From contig NZ_JAKQZG010000003.1 in assembly GCF_024359545.1 (NCBI RefSeq), positions 248,001 to 312,000 of the forward strand: DNA of 64,000 nt, written 5' to 3'. The DNA is from Jiella marina (GTDB lineage Bacteria; Pseudomonadota; Alphaproteobacteria; Rhizobiales; Rhizobiaceae). Both the position numbers and the translations under genes were made by a program. Positions 43,905-53,243 of this stretch are shown piece after piece. Below the pieces are notes generated by a model, which did not search any database, was not told where the DNA came from, and saw only the letters and a list, made by a program, of their open reading frames with translations. Each line of letters starts with the position of its first letter. The stretch's first letter is position 1.

Positions 43905-44000
43905 CCGCGCAACGTCAAGAAGGCGTTTTGCCGAAAACCGCGACAGGTCTGTCAGGGTCTTTTCCGGTTCAGCGCCATCCCATGAATTCAAGCGAGGTCG

Positions 44001-44345
44001 ATGATGTTCGTGACGGAGGCTTTCGCCCAGACCGGTGCTCCCACTGGCGGCGGAAGCGAGATTCTTATCACCATTCTGCCCTTCGTCGCGGTCTTCGCGA
44101 TCATGTACTTCCTCATCATTCGTCCGCAGCGGACGGCGATGAAGAAGCGCGAGGAAATGCTGAAGAACATTCGGCGCGGTGACACCATCGTCACCGGCGG
44201 CGGTATCGTGGCCCGGGTCACCAAGGTGCTGGAGAATGGCGAACTCGAAGTCCAGATCTCCGATCAGGTCCGCGTCCGGGTGCTGCAGGCCATGGTGAGC
44301 GACGTCCGGGTCAAGGGCGAACCGACGGCCGCAAACAACAAATAG
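44001..44345 (+). CDS. yajC: Preprotein translocase accessory subunit YajC
   Basis: A 114-residue single-helix membrane protein associated with SecDF. The helix ITILPFVAVFAIMYFLIIRPQ is followed by the diagnostic IIRPQRTAMKKREEMLKNIRRGDTIVTGGGI domain. Two ATGs are adjacent (44001 and 44004). secDF follows after 128 bases containing a stable hairpin. Confidence 0.95.
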   Translation: MMFVTEAFAQTGAPTGGGSEILITILPFVAVFAIMYFLIIRPQRTAMKKREEMLKNIRRGDTIVTGGGIVARVTKVLENGELEVQISDQVRVRVLQAMVSDVRVKGEPTAANNK

Positions 44346-44382
44346 TCAATTTCTTGAGCCAACGGCGCGTTCTGCCGTAAGA

Positions 44383-44418
44383 TTTCCCCGCGCCGCCGCT
44401 TCTGGCCGCGCGGGGAAA
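44383..44418 (+). other. Stable hairpin between yajC and secDF
   Basis: TTTCCCCGCGC (44383-44393) pairs perfectly with GCGCGGGGAAA (44408-44418). No U-run follows, so read-through is expected; it could attenuate or process the message. Confidence 0.55.
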
Positions 44419-44473
44419 AGGCGTTCAAACTTGGCCGCGTCGAAAATGACGCCGCCTGATAGCCGAGACCGAC

Positions 44474-47065
44474 ATGCTGTATTTTTCGCGCTGGAAGACG
44501 ATCCTGATTTGGCTGACCGTGCTTGTCGGTCTCGTCTATGCAGCGCCGAATGTCCTGCCGCGCAACGTGGTCGAGGCGATGCCGGACTTCGTTCCGAAGG
44601 ACACGGTGACGCTCGGTCTCGATCTTCAGGGCGGCTCCTACATCCTGCTCGAGATCGACCGACAGTCGCTTATCGACGAACGGCTGCAATCGGTTCAGGA
44701 CGATGCGCGGCAATATCTGCGCGCCGAGCGCATCGGCTATTCGGCGATCACCGGGAATGAGCGGACCGTCACGGTCCGGCTGCGCGATCCCTCGCAGATG
44801 GAGGCCGCGCGCACTGCGCTCGAACCATTGACCGAGCCGATTTCCAGTGGCGGCCTCCTGGCCAGCGGATCGGTCGCGGAAGTGGCGCTCGACCAGCCGA
44901 GCGAAGGTGTTCTGACGGCCCGCCTGACCGATGAGGGCGTCGCCTACCGCATCTCGACGGCGGTGACCCAGTCGATCGAGGTCGTGCGCCGGCGCGTCGA
45001 CGAACTCGGCACGACCGAGCCGGTGATCCAGCGCCAGGGCGACGACCGCATCATGGTGCAGGTGCCGGGCCTCGGCGATCCGCAGCGGCTGAAGGCGCTT
45101 CTCAACCAGACCGCCAAGCTCACCTTCCGGCTCGTCGATCAGACGGAGGACCCGTCGGCCGTCGCCCGCGGTAGCCGCGCTCCGGCCGGCTCGGAACTGC
45201 TCTACACCACCGACAGCGTGCCGCAGCCGATCCTCGTCCAGCGACAGGTGATGGTCTCCGGCGAGAACCTGACCGACGCGCAGGCCGGTTTCGATCCGCA
45301 GACCAACGAGCCGGTCGTCAATATCCGCTTCGATTCGCAGGGAGCCCAGCGCTTCGGCCGGGTGACCCAGGCCAATGTCGGCAAGCCCTTCGCCATCGTG
45401 CTCGACAACGAGGTGCTGTCCGCGCCGGTCATCCGCACCGCCATTCTCGGCGGGCAGGCCCAGATCAGCGGCTCCTTCACGGTGCAGACCGCCAACGACC
45501 TTGCCGTTCTCCTCAGAGCCGGCGCGCTGCCGGCGACGCTGAACATCATCGAGGAGCGCACGGTTGGACCGGGCCTCGGCGCCGATTCGATCGCCGCCGG
45601 CGAGATCGCCGGCATCATCGGCGCGATCGCGGTCGTCCTCTTCATGCTGGCGGCCTACGGCTTCCTCGGCATCATCGCCAACATCGCCCTCGCGGTGAAC
45701 GTCATCCTCCTGTTTGCGATCCTCACGGCGATCGGCGCCACGCTGACGCTGCCGGGCATTGCCGGGATCGTGCTGACCGTGGGCATGGCGGTCGACTCCA
45801 ACGTCCTGATCTACGAGCGCATTCGCGACGAACGCCGACAAGGGCGCTCGGTGGTGCAGGCCATCGATGTCGGTTTCCAGAAGGCGCTGGCGACCATCAT
45901 GGACGCCAACATCACCACGCTGATCGCGGCCGTGGTGCTGTTCTTCCTGGGCTCCGGCCCGGTGCGCGGCTTTGCCGTCACCCTCGCGATCGGTATCGTC
46001 ACCACGGTCTTCACCGCCTTCACGCTCACCCGCTGGCTCGTCGCCGAATGGGTGAAGCGCGGCCGGCCGCGCGAGCTGCCGCGGGGCTTCATCCGCCTCG
46101 TTCCCGAGGTGACGCGCATTCCGTTCATGAAGGTGCGGCTGAAGATGTTCGCGCTTTCCATGGCCTTCTGTGTGGCGTCGATCATCTCGGTCGTCGCCGT
46201 CGGGCCGAATTTCGGTATCGACTTTACCGGCGGCACGCTGGTCGAGGTTCAGGCGAAGGAGGGGGCGGCCGATATCGGCGACATCCGCCAGCGGCTGGGC
46301 GATGCCGGGATCGCGGATCCGCAGGTGCAGGAATTCGGCACCGAGCGCGAGGCGTTGATCCGCATCGGTTCCTCGGGCGAAGTCTCCGATGCCTCGCAGC
46401 AGGCCCTCGTCGATACGGCGACTGAGGCCCTGACCGCAGACTACGACATCCGCCGCACCGAAGTCGTCGGCCCGACGGTGTCCGGCGAACTCGCCTGGGC
46501 GGCCGTCATCGGCGTTCTGGCCGCGCTCCTCGCCATCATGGTCTATGTCTGGCTGCGCTTCGAATGGCAGTTTGCCGTGGGCGCGACCATCGCCACCGTC
46601 AACGACGTCATCCTCACCCTTGGCTTCCTGGTGGTGACGCAGCTCGATGTCAGCCTGTCCACGATCGCCGCGATCCTGACGATCGTCGGCTATTCGCTGA
46701 ACGACACGGTGGTGATTTACGACCGCGTTCGAGAGAACCTTCGCCGGTTCAAGAAGATGCCCCTCGGCGAGCTTCTCGACCTGTCCGACAACGAAATGCT
46801 GTCGCGCACGACGATGACCTCGGTCACCACGCTTCTCGCCCTGACGGCGCTCTTCGTCTTCGGCGGCGAGGTGATCCGCTCCTTCGTGGCCTCGATGATC
46901 TTCGGTGTCATCATCGGCACCTTCTCGTCGATCTTCGTGGCGGCGCCGGTCCTGATCTTCTTCAAGCTGCGGCCGCTCGATGCGGAGGAGGCGGCGAAAG
47001 CCGCCGAAGAGGCGGAGGCCCGAAAGGCGGCGGAACCGGGAACGCTCGGCGCCGGGCAGGCCTGA
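44474..47065 (+). CDS. secDF: Fused protein translocase SecDF
   Basis: An 863-residue single-chain SecD-SecF that uses the proton gradient to pull exported proteins across the membrane. The SecD half (about 1-535) has the P1 periplasmic domain starting with LGLDLQGGSYILLEID and the helix-4 motif GMAVDSNVLIYERIRDE; the SecF half (about 555-863) has NFGIDFTGGTLVEVQ and IVGYSLNDTVVIYDRVRENLRR. Separate secD and secF genes are common elsewhere; fusion is usual in rhizobia. The Mth938-type gene follows after 4 bases. Confidence 0.96.
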   Translation: MLYFSRWKTILIWLTVLVGLVYAAPNVLPRNVVEAMPDFVPKDTVTLGLDLQGGSYILLEIDRQSLIDERLQSVQDDARQYLRAERIGYSAITGNERTVTVRLRDPSQMEAARTALEPLTEPISSGGLLASGSVAEVALDQPSEGVLTARLTDEGVAYRISTAVTQSIEVVRRRVDELGTTEPVIQRQGDDRIMVQVPGLGDPQRLKALLNQTAKLTFRLVDQTEDPSAVARGSRAPAGSELLYTTDSVPQPILVQRQVMVSGENLTDAQAGFDPQTNEPVVNIRFDSQGAQRFGRVTQANVGKPFAIVLDNEVLSAPVIRTAILGGQAQISGSFTVQTANDLAVLLRAGALPATLNIIEERTVGPGLGADSIAAGEIAGIIGAIAVVLFMLAAYGFLGIIANIALAVNVILLFAILTAIGATLTLPGIAGIVLTVGMAVDSNVLIYERIRDERRQGRSVVQAIDVGFQKALATIMDANITTLIAAVVLFFLGSGPVRGFAVTLAIGIVTTVFTAFTLTRWLVAEWVKRGRPRELPRGFIRLVPEVTRIPFMKVRLKMFALSMAFCVASIISVVAVGPNFGIDFTGGTLVEVQAKEGAADIGDIRQRLGDAGIADPQVQEFGTEREALIRIGSSGEVSDASQQALVDTATEALTADYDIRRTEVVGPTVSGELAWAAVIGVLAALLAIMVYVWLRFEWQFAVGATIATVNDVILTLGFLVVTQLDVSLSTIAAILTIVGYSLNDTVVIYDRVRENLRRFKKMPLGELLDLSDNEMLSRTTMTSVTTLLALTALFVFGGEVIRSFVASMIFGVIIGTFSSIFVAAPVLIFFKLRPLDAEEAAKAAEEAEARKAAEPGTLGAGQA

Positions 47066-47069
47066 GCCC

Positions 47070-47459
47070 ATGCCGAAGGGAATCGAGATCCGCGAGGCCC
47101 ATTTTCCGGGCCGGGCGCCGGTCGAGGCCTATGGCAATGGCGGCTTCCGCTTCGCCTCCATGTCCCATCGCGGCTCCATCCTCTGCCTGCCGTCGGGCAT
47201 CTACGGATGGGATGCGACGGCAGAGGAGCCGTTTACCGGCGAGCGGCTGAACCTGGTCTTCAAGGAAGATGAGGGCATCCGGTTCCTCCTGTTCGGGACC
47301 GGGCGCGACATTGTGCGGCTGCCTGCGGGGCTTCGTGAGCGGATGAAGCGGGCCGGCATTTCCTGCGACCCGATGTCGACGGGAGCGGCTGTGCGGACCT
47401 TCAACATCATGCTGTCGGAAGGCCGTCCGGTCGGGGCCGCGCTGATCGCTGTCGACTGA
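47070..47459 (+). CDS. Mth938/NDUFAF3-like protein
   Basis: A 129-residue protein of the Mth938 fold, homologous to the human complex I assembly factor NDUFAF3. The family core is seen in EAYGNGGFRFASMSHRGSILCLPSGIYGW and LLFGTGRDIVRLPAGLRERM, followed by MSTGAAVRTFNIMLSEGRPVGAALIAV. It starts 4 bases after secDF, hence almost certainly co-transcribed. Confidence 0.86.
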   Translation: MPKGIEIREAHFPGRAPVEAYGNGGFRFASMSHRGSILCLPSGIYGWDATAEEPFTGERLNLVFKEDEGIRFLLFGTGRDIVRLPAGLRERMKRAGISCDPMSTGAAVRTFNIMLSEGRPVGAALIAVD

Positions 47460-47844
47460 TTATCATGGTGATATCGTTGCGGTGCTCTTCTGCGGCTTCG
47501 GAGAGCGGGGCGACCATTTGTTATCGGCGAGCGCACCTCTGATTGCGCACAAACGACTACGAGCAGACGTGGCGCCCGGACGCCCTCGTCCTTCGACAGG
47601 CTCAGGATGAGGGCTTCTGCACAGGATCAGAGCGGACTGCAGCGGGAGATTCGGTATCATGGAAGTCTCCGCGGGCTATCACCATTACTTTGATGGCATT
47701 GCCCGACACCCTCATGGTGAGCCTGTCGAACCATGGGGGATCCAGTGCGTACGGATGTGCATCGGCAATTCAGGTTTGTCATTGCCATTGTCCCGGCAAG
47801 CCTGCCCATTCTCCGTCTGGCCGCAGTCGGCATGAAAGCCCCCT
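47460..47844. other. Intergenic region, 385 bases, with repeat element
   Basis: No gene seen. The sequence is less GC-rich than its neighbours and holds the inverted-repeat element listed separately. Confidence 0.65.
47592..47730. repeat. Intergenic inverted-repeat element
   Basis: TTCGACAGGCTCAGGATGAG (47592 on) and, in reverse orientation, a copy at 47709-47730 (CCCTCATGGTGAGCCTGTCG...) match in 20 of 22 bases. They are 95 bases apart. This motif is a familiar high-copy intergenic repeat in alphaproteobacteria, so I call it a small non-coding repeat. It may fold as a long hairpin. Confidence 0.6.
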
Positions 47845-48699
47845 ATGAGCTCCACCGCGCCTGATCCTTGCCGAGACCTCCTTGACGCGGAAGACCGCGA
47901 CCGCGTGCTGTCGCTCGCCTTCGCTCCCGAAGACCGGCGGGCAGACCTCGCGGCGCTCTATGCGTTCAATGTCGAGATCGCCCGCGTTCGCGATCACATC
48001 AGCCAGCCGCTGCCCGGCGAGATCCGGCTGCAGTGGTGGCGCGACGTCATTGCCGGCACGGGCGAGGCGGAGACGACACCCGGCGGCGGTGCCGCCGGTC
48101 ATCCCGTGGCAAGCCGTCTTCTCGAGGCAATCGACACCCACCGCCTGCCGCGCCCGGCCTTCGACCGCATGATCGAAGCGCGCATCTTCGACGTCTATGA
48201 CGATCCCATGCCGGACCGGACGGCGTTCGAGGCCTATGCGGGTGAAACGGCCTCGACCCTGATCATTCTGGCCGCGACGGTCCTTTCCCGCGACCATGCC
48301 GACGGGATCGCCGATGCCGCCGGCCATGCCGGCGTCGCGCAGACCGTCGCAGGTGTCCTTCGGCTTCTTCCGATTCATCGCGCTCGGGGGCAGGTCTATA
48401 TCCCTGCCGATATTCTGGCCGCGGCGGGCTGTACCTCGGAAGAGTTGATGGCGGGCGAAGAAGAGCCGGCCGCCCGGGCGATCAGCGCGATGGTCGCCTT
48501 TGGGCGTCATCACGCGGAGGCGGCGCGCCGTCATTATCGATCCGTACCGAAGCCTGTGCGCCCCGCGTTCCTGCCGGCTCTGCTGGCCGTGCCATATTTG
48601 GACCGAATCGAACGGTCAGGAATCCGGCTCCTGCAGGAATCGCCGGATTTCGCCTCGCCGCGGAAGGCGTTCGTCTACTGGCGCATGATGCGGGCCTGA
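47845..48699 (+). CDS. Squalene/phytoene synthase-like protein, NDUFAF6 type
   Basis: A 284-residue all-helical protein of the isoprenyl-synthase superfamily. Both catalytic Asp-rich motifs are degraded: the first reads EIARVRDHISQ and the second reads RLLPIHRARGQVYIP, while the superfamily lead-in GVAQTVAGVLR and the GRxYIP-like end remain. That pattern fits the non-catalytic NDUFAF6 group, which assembles complex I, rather than a terpene synthase. It lies in the secDF neighbourhood close to an NDUFAF3 homologue. Confidence 0.8.
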   Translation: MSSTAPDPCRDLLDAEDRDRVLSLAFAPEDRRADLAALYAFNVEIARVRDHISQPLPGEIRLQWWRDVIAGTGEAETTPGGGAAGHPVASRLLEAIDTHRLPRPAFDRMIEARIFDVYDDPMPDRTAFEAYAGETASTLIILAATVLSRDHADGIADAAGHAGVAQTVAGVLRLLPIHRARGQVYIPADILAAAGCTSEELMAGEEEPAARAISAMVAFGRHHAEAARRHYRSVPKPVRPAFLPALLAVPYLDRIERSGIRLLQESPDFASPRKAFVYWRMMRA

Positions 48700-48809
48700 G
48701 GCGTGGGCGAGGGCAGAGGAATCGCAGCACGCCGCGCGACCTCCCGGTCCGGCATGCGGGTCCTGCGAAGAGCGCGGTCGCGCTGGCGCGCCGAAATGGA
48801 GGGGATGGT

Positions 48810-50690
48810 TTGAACCAGGCGGCTGGAACACAGTGCGAAGGATCCCGTCGCCGCCGCTGGCTCGGATTCGCCGGTTCCCTGGCCCGGGGGGCCGAGACGG
48901 CCTTCGTCCGCTTCCCGATCGCCTCCTTCGCCATCCTCGCCATGACGCTTCTCGGCAATCTGGCGGCTGCCGGTTTCTACGTTCCCGATACGCGCAGCTT
49001 TGTCTGGCTGATGGCCGCGCTTTATGGGGGCGGGGCAGCCTCGATCTTCGCCATGCTCCTCTGCGAGGGGCGGGGGCTTCGCAAGCTCGTGGCGCACCTG
49101 TTGACGCTGGTGGTCGCGGTCATCGCATTCGTTGGCATCTATTTCGGCGGGCGGGCGGAAAGCCATCTGCCGGCCCTGACGGCCGCCATCACGCTGGCCA
49201 TTCCGCTTGCGCCCTATCTCGGCCAGCGCGATCCCCACCGTTTCTGGGCCTTCGGTCTCTGGACAACCGTCGGCGTGACGCTCGCCTTTCTCTCGGTCCT
49301 CCTTTTCGTGTTGGGCCTGTCGGCAATTCTGGAGATGATCAGCTTTCTCTTCGAGACGATCATCGGCTCGCAGGCCTATGAGCATATCTACACCACTGCG
49401 TTTCTGCTCGTCGGACCGCTCTTTGCGATCGGTCGCATCCCTCACGATTTCGACGAGGCGATCGAGCTTGGCCTCGATCGCATGGAGGCGAGCGTCAGGA
49501 TCCTGATCGACTGGGTGGCGATGCCGCTGGTCTTGGCGACGGCATTCATCCTCCACCTCTATGCGGCCAAGATCGCCGTCACGGCGACTCTGCCGAAGAA
49601 CGAGATCGGATGGATCGTCACCTTTGCGGCGCTCTTCGTCCTCACGCTGCGGATTGCGGCCGATCCGTTTCTGCCGGATGGCGCCTGGCCCGCCCGGATC
49701 TTCGCGCGGCTCTGGGCCTATATGCTGGTCGTCCCGCTTAGTCTGGCGGTTCTCGCCATCGCCATTCGCATAGATGCCGAAGGCGTGACCCTCCAGCGCT
49801 ATTATCTGGCTCTCGGCTTTGCGGCCGCGATCCTCGTCGTCCTGGCTCAGCTCGTGCCGCGACTTTCGGGCGATACGCGCGTGATGGCGGCGATCCCCGT
49901 TCTCCTGCTCGGCCTCTCCGCCTTCGGCCCGTGGGGGGCGGCTAGCATGGTCGCCGACAGCCAGGTTGCCCGGCTCGTTAGCGAGTTCGGCGTGCGGGTC
50001 CCAGGCGGTGAAGCGATCGTCATTCGAGCCGAGAACGAGGATGCGGACGAGCAGCGCGAAATGCGTTCGCGCATAAGGGCTCTTGCGGATGCGGACCGGC
50101 TCGATCGTCTCAGGCCCTATCTGGAGCCGGACCTCGCCGAACGGCTGCAAGCCGCGCGGCGCGGCGAACCCGAAAACGCGGCGTCCGTGGTAATGAGCGG
50201 GCTCGGGATCGCCGTCATTCCTCAGATGAGTGTCGGACGGGGCTTCGGAGCGATGCGCCGGGCCGAGATCAAGATCGAGGGGTTCGATCGCGCAGCGCTC
50301 GATCGCACGGCCAACGCGATCGAAGGGGATCAGGCCGATTTCGGACCGGCCGGCGGAATGTCGGACGGACTGTCGCTCGTGCTTGATGGGGAACAGCTTG
50401 TCGCGCGATACGGAGGCAAGTCCGTGCACTTTCCGCTGAAGGCAGCGATCGACCGATTGCCGGAGGAGTTGTTCGAGAGTTCGACGGATCAGAATGTGGC
50501 GCCGGTCCTCGATCTCACCGATCCGGACGGGCCAAGGCTGCGGCTCTTCGTCCGGCGCTATATCGAGGGGATGGATGGCGACGCCGACTTTCTCACCGCC
50601 GATGTTTTCTACCGCAGCGAGGACTGGCCGGCGTCCGTGAGCAGCGATCGAACGCCGCAAGGACCGACCGAGGCGGACCAAAACCCATAG
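48810..50690 (+). CDS. DUF4153-family multi-pass membrane protein
   Basis: A 626-residue membrane protein: about ten helices in the first 390 residues, then a large soluble C-terminal domain. The DUF4153 feature is RIDAEGVTLQRYYLALGFAAAILVV. The TTG start at 48810 has GGAGGGG 6 bases upstream; no nearby ATG is in frame. The soluble part has repeated hydrophobic strands and an Asp/Glu-rich end. Function is unknown. Confidence 0.78.
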   Translation: MNQAAGTQCEGSRRRRWLGFAGSLARGAETAFVRFPIASFAILAMTLLGNLAAAGFYVPDTRSFVWLMAALYGGGAASIFAMLLCEGRGLRKLVAHLLTLVVAVIAFVGIYFGGRAESHLPALTAAITLAIPLAPYLGQRDPHRFWAFGLWTTVGVTLAFLSVLLFVLGLSAILEMISFLFETIIGSQAYEHIYTTAFLLVGPLFAIGRIPHDFDEAIELGLDRMEASVRILIDWVAMPLVLATAFILHLYAAKIAVTATLPKNEIGWIVTFAALFVLTLRIAADPFLPDGAWPARIFARLWAYMLVVPLSLAVLAIAIRIDAEGVTLQRYYLALGFAAAILVVLAQLVPRLSGDTRVMAAIPVLLLGLSAFGPWGAASMVADSQVARLVSEFGVRVPGGEAIVIRAENEDADEQREMRSRIRALADADRLDRLRPYLEPDLAERLQAARRGEPENAASVVMSGLGIAVIPQMSVGRGFGAMRRAEIKIEGFDRAALDRTANAIEGDQADFGPAGGMSDGLSLVLDGEQLVARYGGKSVHFPLKAAIDRLPEELFESSTDQNVAPVLDLTDPDGPRLRLFVRRYIEGMDGDADFLTADVFYRSEDWPASVSSDRTPQGPTEADQNP

Positions 50691-50695
50691 ACGTC

Positions 50696-50713
50696 GGCTC
50701 GATAGCGAGCCGG
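50696..50713. terminator. Hairpin between convergent DUF4153 and trmFO genes
   Basis: CGGCTCG-ATAG-CGAGCCG in the 30-base convergent gap; no U-run. Confidence 0.4.
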
Positions 50714-50720
50714 CAGGCGG

Positions 50721-52142
50721 CTACTCCGCCGCCTGCTGCTCGGCCGGTCGTCCCAGCCAGGCCGAGAAATCCGCGAGCGCACGACTGGCCAGCGCCTGTT
50801 TCTTGGCGATCGCCTTTTCCTTGCCGCGGAAGCGCTTCTGGCCTTCCGGCTTCTTGATCGCGCCCGGCTCGAGCGGCGCGAACAGCCCGAAATTGACGTT
50901 CATCGGCTGGAAAGACCGCTTGCCGCCATCTTCCTCATGGGCGAGATGCCCGCCGGTAATATGAGCGATCAGCGCGCCGACGGCGGTCGTCTGCGGCGGG
51001 GGCTTCAGCGCCGTGCCGGTGCGCTCAGAGGCGGTGAAGCGGCCGGTCATCAGCCCGACGGCCGCCGATTCCACATAGCCCTCGCAGCCGGTGATCTGGC
51101 CGGCGAAGCGCACATGCGGCCGCGCCTTCAGCCTGAGCGTCGAATCGAGCAGCACCGGGGAATTGAGATAGGTGTTGCGGTGGAGCCCGCCGAGACGGGC
51201 GAATTCGGCATTTTCCAGGCCCGGAATCATTCGGAAGATCTCGGCCTGGGCGCCGTATTTCAGCTTCGTCTGGAAGCCGACCATGTTGTAGAGCGTGCCG
51301 AGCGCATTGTCCTGGCGAAGCTGGACAACGGCGTAGGGTTTCGTCTCGGGATCATGGGCGTTGGTGAGGCCCATCGGCTTCATCGGGCCGTGGCGCAGGG
51401 TTTCCGGGCCCCGCTCGGCCATCACCTCGATGGGCAGGCACCCGTCGAAATAGGGCGTGCCTTCCCATTCCTTGAAAGACGCGCGGTCGCCTTCCACGAG
51501 CGCGGCGACGAAGCGCTCATAGGTGTCCTTGTCGAGCGGACAGTTGATGTAATCCTTGCCGGTGCCGCCGGGGCCCACCTTGTCGTAGCGCGACTGGAAC
51601 CAGGCCTTGTCCATGTCGACCGAATCGAAATGGACGATCGGGGCGATGGCATCGAAGAACGCCAGTGCATCCTGGCCCGTCGCTTCGCTGATCGCTTCGG
51701 CGAGGGAAGGGGCCGTCAGCGGTCCGGTGGCGACGATGGAGGTGCCCCATTCGGCTGGCGGCAATCCCGCGACCTCACCACGTTCGATCGTGACCAGCGG
51801 ATGGTCGGCCAGAGCCTGCGACACGGCGGCCGAGAAGCCCTCCCGGTCGACGGCGAGCGCGCCGCCGGCGGGAACCTGATGCCGGTCGGCCATCGCCATG
51901 ATCAGCGAGCCGGCAAGCCGCATCTCGGCGTGGAGCACCCCCACCGCATTCGACGTCGCGTCGTCTGAACGGAAGGAGTTGGAGCAGACGAGTTCGGCAA
52001 GCTGGTCCGTCTTGTGCGCCTCGGTGCCGCGCACGGGGCGCATTTCGTGCAGGACGACGGGAAGGCCGGCCTCGGCGATCTGCCAGGCTGCTTCGGAGCC
52101 GGCGAGTCCGCCGCCGACGATATGAATGGGTTCGTTCGACAT
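50721..52142 (-). CDS. trmFO: tRNA (uracil-54-C5)-methyltransferase TrmFO
   Basis: A 473-residue FAD- and folate-dependent enzyme making ribothymidine at tRNA position 54. The N-terminal FAD motif is [31 protein letters not shown], followed by [17 protein letters not shown] and the conserved [12 protein letters not shown] and [12 protein letters not shown] segments. The start at 52142 is 84 bases downstream of the last cuckoo-type hairpin on the same strand, so read-through from that locus is possible. Confidence 0.95.
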   Translation of the reverse strand: MSNEPIHIVGGGLAGSEAAWQIAEAGLPVVLHEMRPVRGTEAHKTDQLAELVCSNSFRSDDATSNAVGVLHAEMRLAGSLIMAMADRHQVPAGGALAVDREGFSAAVSQALADHPLVTIERGEVAGLPPAEWGTSIVATGPLTAPSLAEAISEATGQDALAFFDAIAPIVHFDSVDMDKAWFQSRYDKVGPGGTGKDYINCPLDKDTYERFVAALVEGDRASFKEWEGTPYFDGCLPIEVMAERGPETLRHGPMKPMGLTNAHDPETKPYAVVQLRQDNALGTLYNMVGFQTKLKYGAQAEIFRMIPGLENAEFARLGGLHRNTYLNSPVLLDSTLRLKARPHVRFAGQITGCEGYVESAAVGLMTGRFTASERTGTALKPPPQTTAVGALIAHITGGHLAHEEDGGKRSFQPMNVNFGLFAPLEPGAIKKPEGQKRFRGKEKAIAKKQALASRALADFSAWLGRPAEQQAAE

Positions 52143-52225
52143 GGTCGATATGTAATGGAGCTTCAGGGAAAACGAAACCGGGACCGCGCTTTCCGGCCCT
52201 CTCGGGCACAGGGCCCCAAACGACA

Positions 52226-52325
52226 ACACCCGCCGGGGGAGGATCCGGCGGGTGTCGCTTTCTTGACCTGCAATGGGAGGAGGTATCGCAGGTCTTATCC
52301 GCTCCGGCCCGGGAGGAGGTGGGCC
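52226..52325 (-). ncRNA. Cuckoo-type small RNA unit B (distal)
   Basis: Three hairpins on the minus strand: 52306-52325 (stem GGCCC/GGGCC, loop ACCTCCTCCC), 52265-52294 (stem GACCTGC/GCAGGTC, loop with CCTCCTCCC) and 52226-52255 (stem ACACCCGCCGG/CCGGCGGGTGT, loop with TCCTCCC, terminator-like). The CCUCCUCCC loops can pair with Shine-Dalgarno sequences. It matches unit A in order and loop type, so it is a tandem copy. Confidence 0.8.
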
Positions 52326-52394
52326 TTTGCGAAACTTTAGAACTCTTCAATCTCACGCTTCGCTTGCGCGAAACTCGTACACTGCCTTGGCCTT

Positions 52395-52501
52395 GTCGCC
52401 CGCCGGGGGGAGGACCCGGCGGGCGACGAGATCATGATCTGCCGGTTGGGAGGAGAGTTGGCAGATCACGTTCCGAAGCGGCTCGGGAGGAGGTGAGCCG
52501 C
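52395..52501 (-). ncRNA. Cuckoo-type small RNA unit A (proximal)
   Basis: Three hairpins on the minus strand: 52478-52501 (stem GCGGCTC/GAGCCGC, loop ACCTCCTCCC), 52436-52467 (stem GATCTGCC/GGCAGATC, loop with TCTCCTCCC) and 52395-52427 (stem GTCGCCCGCCGG/CCGGCGGGCGAC, loop with TCCTCCC). It starts about 20 bases after the DUF1127 stop, the arrangement described for CcsR/cuckoo RNAs in Rhodobacter and rhizobia. Function is probably translational repression by anti-Shine-Dalgarno pairing. Confidence 0.82.
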
Positions 52502-52519
52502 AACGAACTGCGAATGGGA

Positions 52520-52663
52520 TTAGAGTTCGGTCTGGCGAGCGACGTGGTGGATGTCGGCGCGGGAGATGCCGAGATCGGCGAGTTCGCGCTGGGACAGGCG
52601 GTTCAGCTCGTTGACCGTCTCGCGGTAGCGGCGCCAGGTCTTGTAGGAACGAACGATGTTCAT
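52520..52663 (-). CDS. DUF1127 small protein (cuckoo RNA host gene)
   Basis: A 47-residue protein, MNIVRSYKTWRRYRETVNEL followed by NRLSQRELADLGISRADIHHVARQTEL, the full DUF1127 domain. GGAG stands 9 bases before ATG 52663. Short DUF1127 proteins bind RNA or regulators in several alphaproteobacteria and often precede cuckoo RNAs processed from their transcript. No heat-shock promoter could be recognised upstream. Confidence 0.88.
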   Translation of the reverse strand: MNIVRSYKTWRRYRETVNELNRLSQRELADLGISRADIHHVARQTEL

Positions 52664-53072
52664 GTGTTCAACTCCGAATGTCGTCTTGATGTTTCGTGCG
52701 GTGAGCGGGGCGCTGCGCTGAGCGCTTCGTCGCTCCCTGTTGACGCCAAAGCTATGCAGGAGGGGGCCAGCCAGGTAGAGGCCCGGATGCATGGCTGCTT
52801 TGCGGATTGTGCAATGCAACAATCATGCGGATTTATTCAGGCATGACAAAGGATTAGAGAAGTCGATGCGGGCAAGGTCGAAGCAATTCGTCAACTCATC
52901 TGCATTATTGTGTCTGGCCCTTGGCCATGGCAGCCCGGCTTTCGACGGGCGGCCGGTCGGGGCGGGCGATCGTGCCGCGGCGTGCGAAACTCTTTGGTTT
53001 TTGCCCTTTCGTGGTCAAAATCGCGGTGATATAGAGGCGCGCGCTTCGCGACGTCCGTGGCTGATGCGCCTC
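52664..53072. other. Intergenic region, 409 bases
   Basis: No gene seen. It should hold the promoter of the DUF1127-cuckoo unit (minus strand) and that of tRNA-Leu (plus). An imperfect dyad ATTGTGCA/TGCAACAAT lies at 52806-52823. Confidence 0.6.
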
Positions 53073-53157
53073 GCGGGTGTGGCGGAATTGGCAGACGCAC
53101 TTGGTTTAGGTCCAAGCGCCGAGAGGCATGGGGGTTCAAGTCCCTCCACCCGCACCA
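53073..53157 (+). tRNA. tRNA-Leu (anticodon UAG)
   Basis: Acceptor stem GCGGGTG/CACCCGC, D arm GCGGAATTGGCAGACGC, anticodon loop TTTAGGT (TAG), a class II variable arm GCCGAGAGGCA, T loop GGTTCAAGTCC and encoded CCA. It sits upstream of tig. Confidence 0.95.
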
Positions 53158-53243
53158 TTGCCCAATTTCAATAAGACTGCTCGCGGCCGCTCCATGAGAG
53201 GGCGGACTGTGGGGAGGACAACAGGATCGAGAAGGTATCGAGA

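Noticed and set aside
44264-47071. Long minus-strand open frame opposite secDF (935 codons)
   Set aside because: Mirror frame of a certain gene; composition is dominated by Asp, Arg and His with no domain pattern.
47845-48699. Squalene or phytoene synthase making carotenoid or hopanoid precursors
   Set aside because: Both Asp-rich catalytic motifs are lost and no other isoprenoid gene is nearby.
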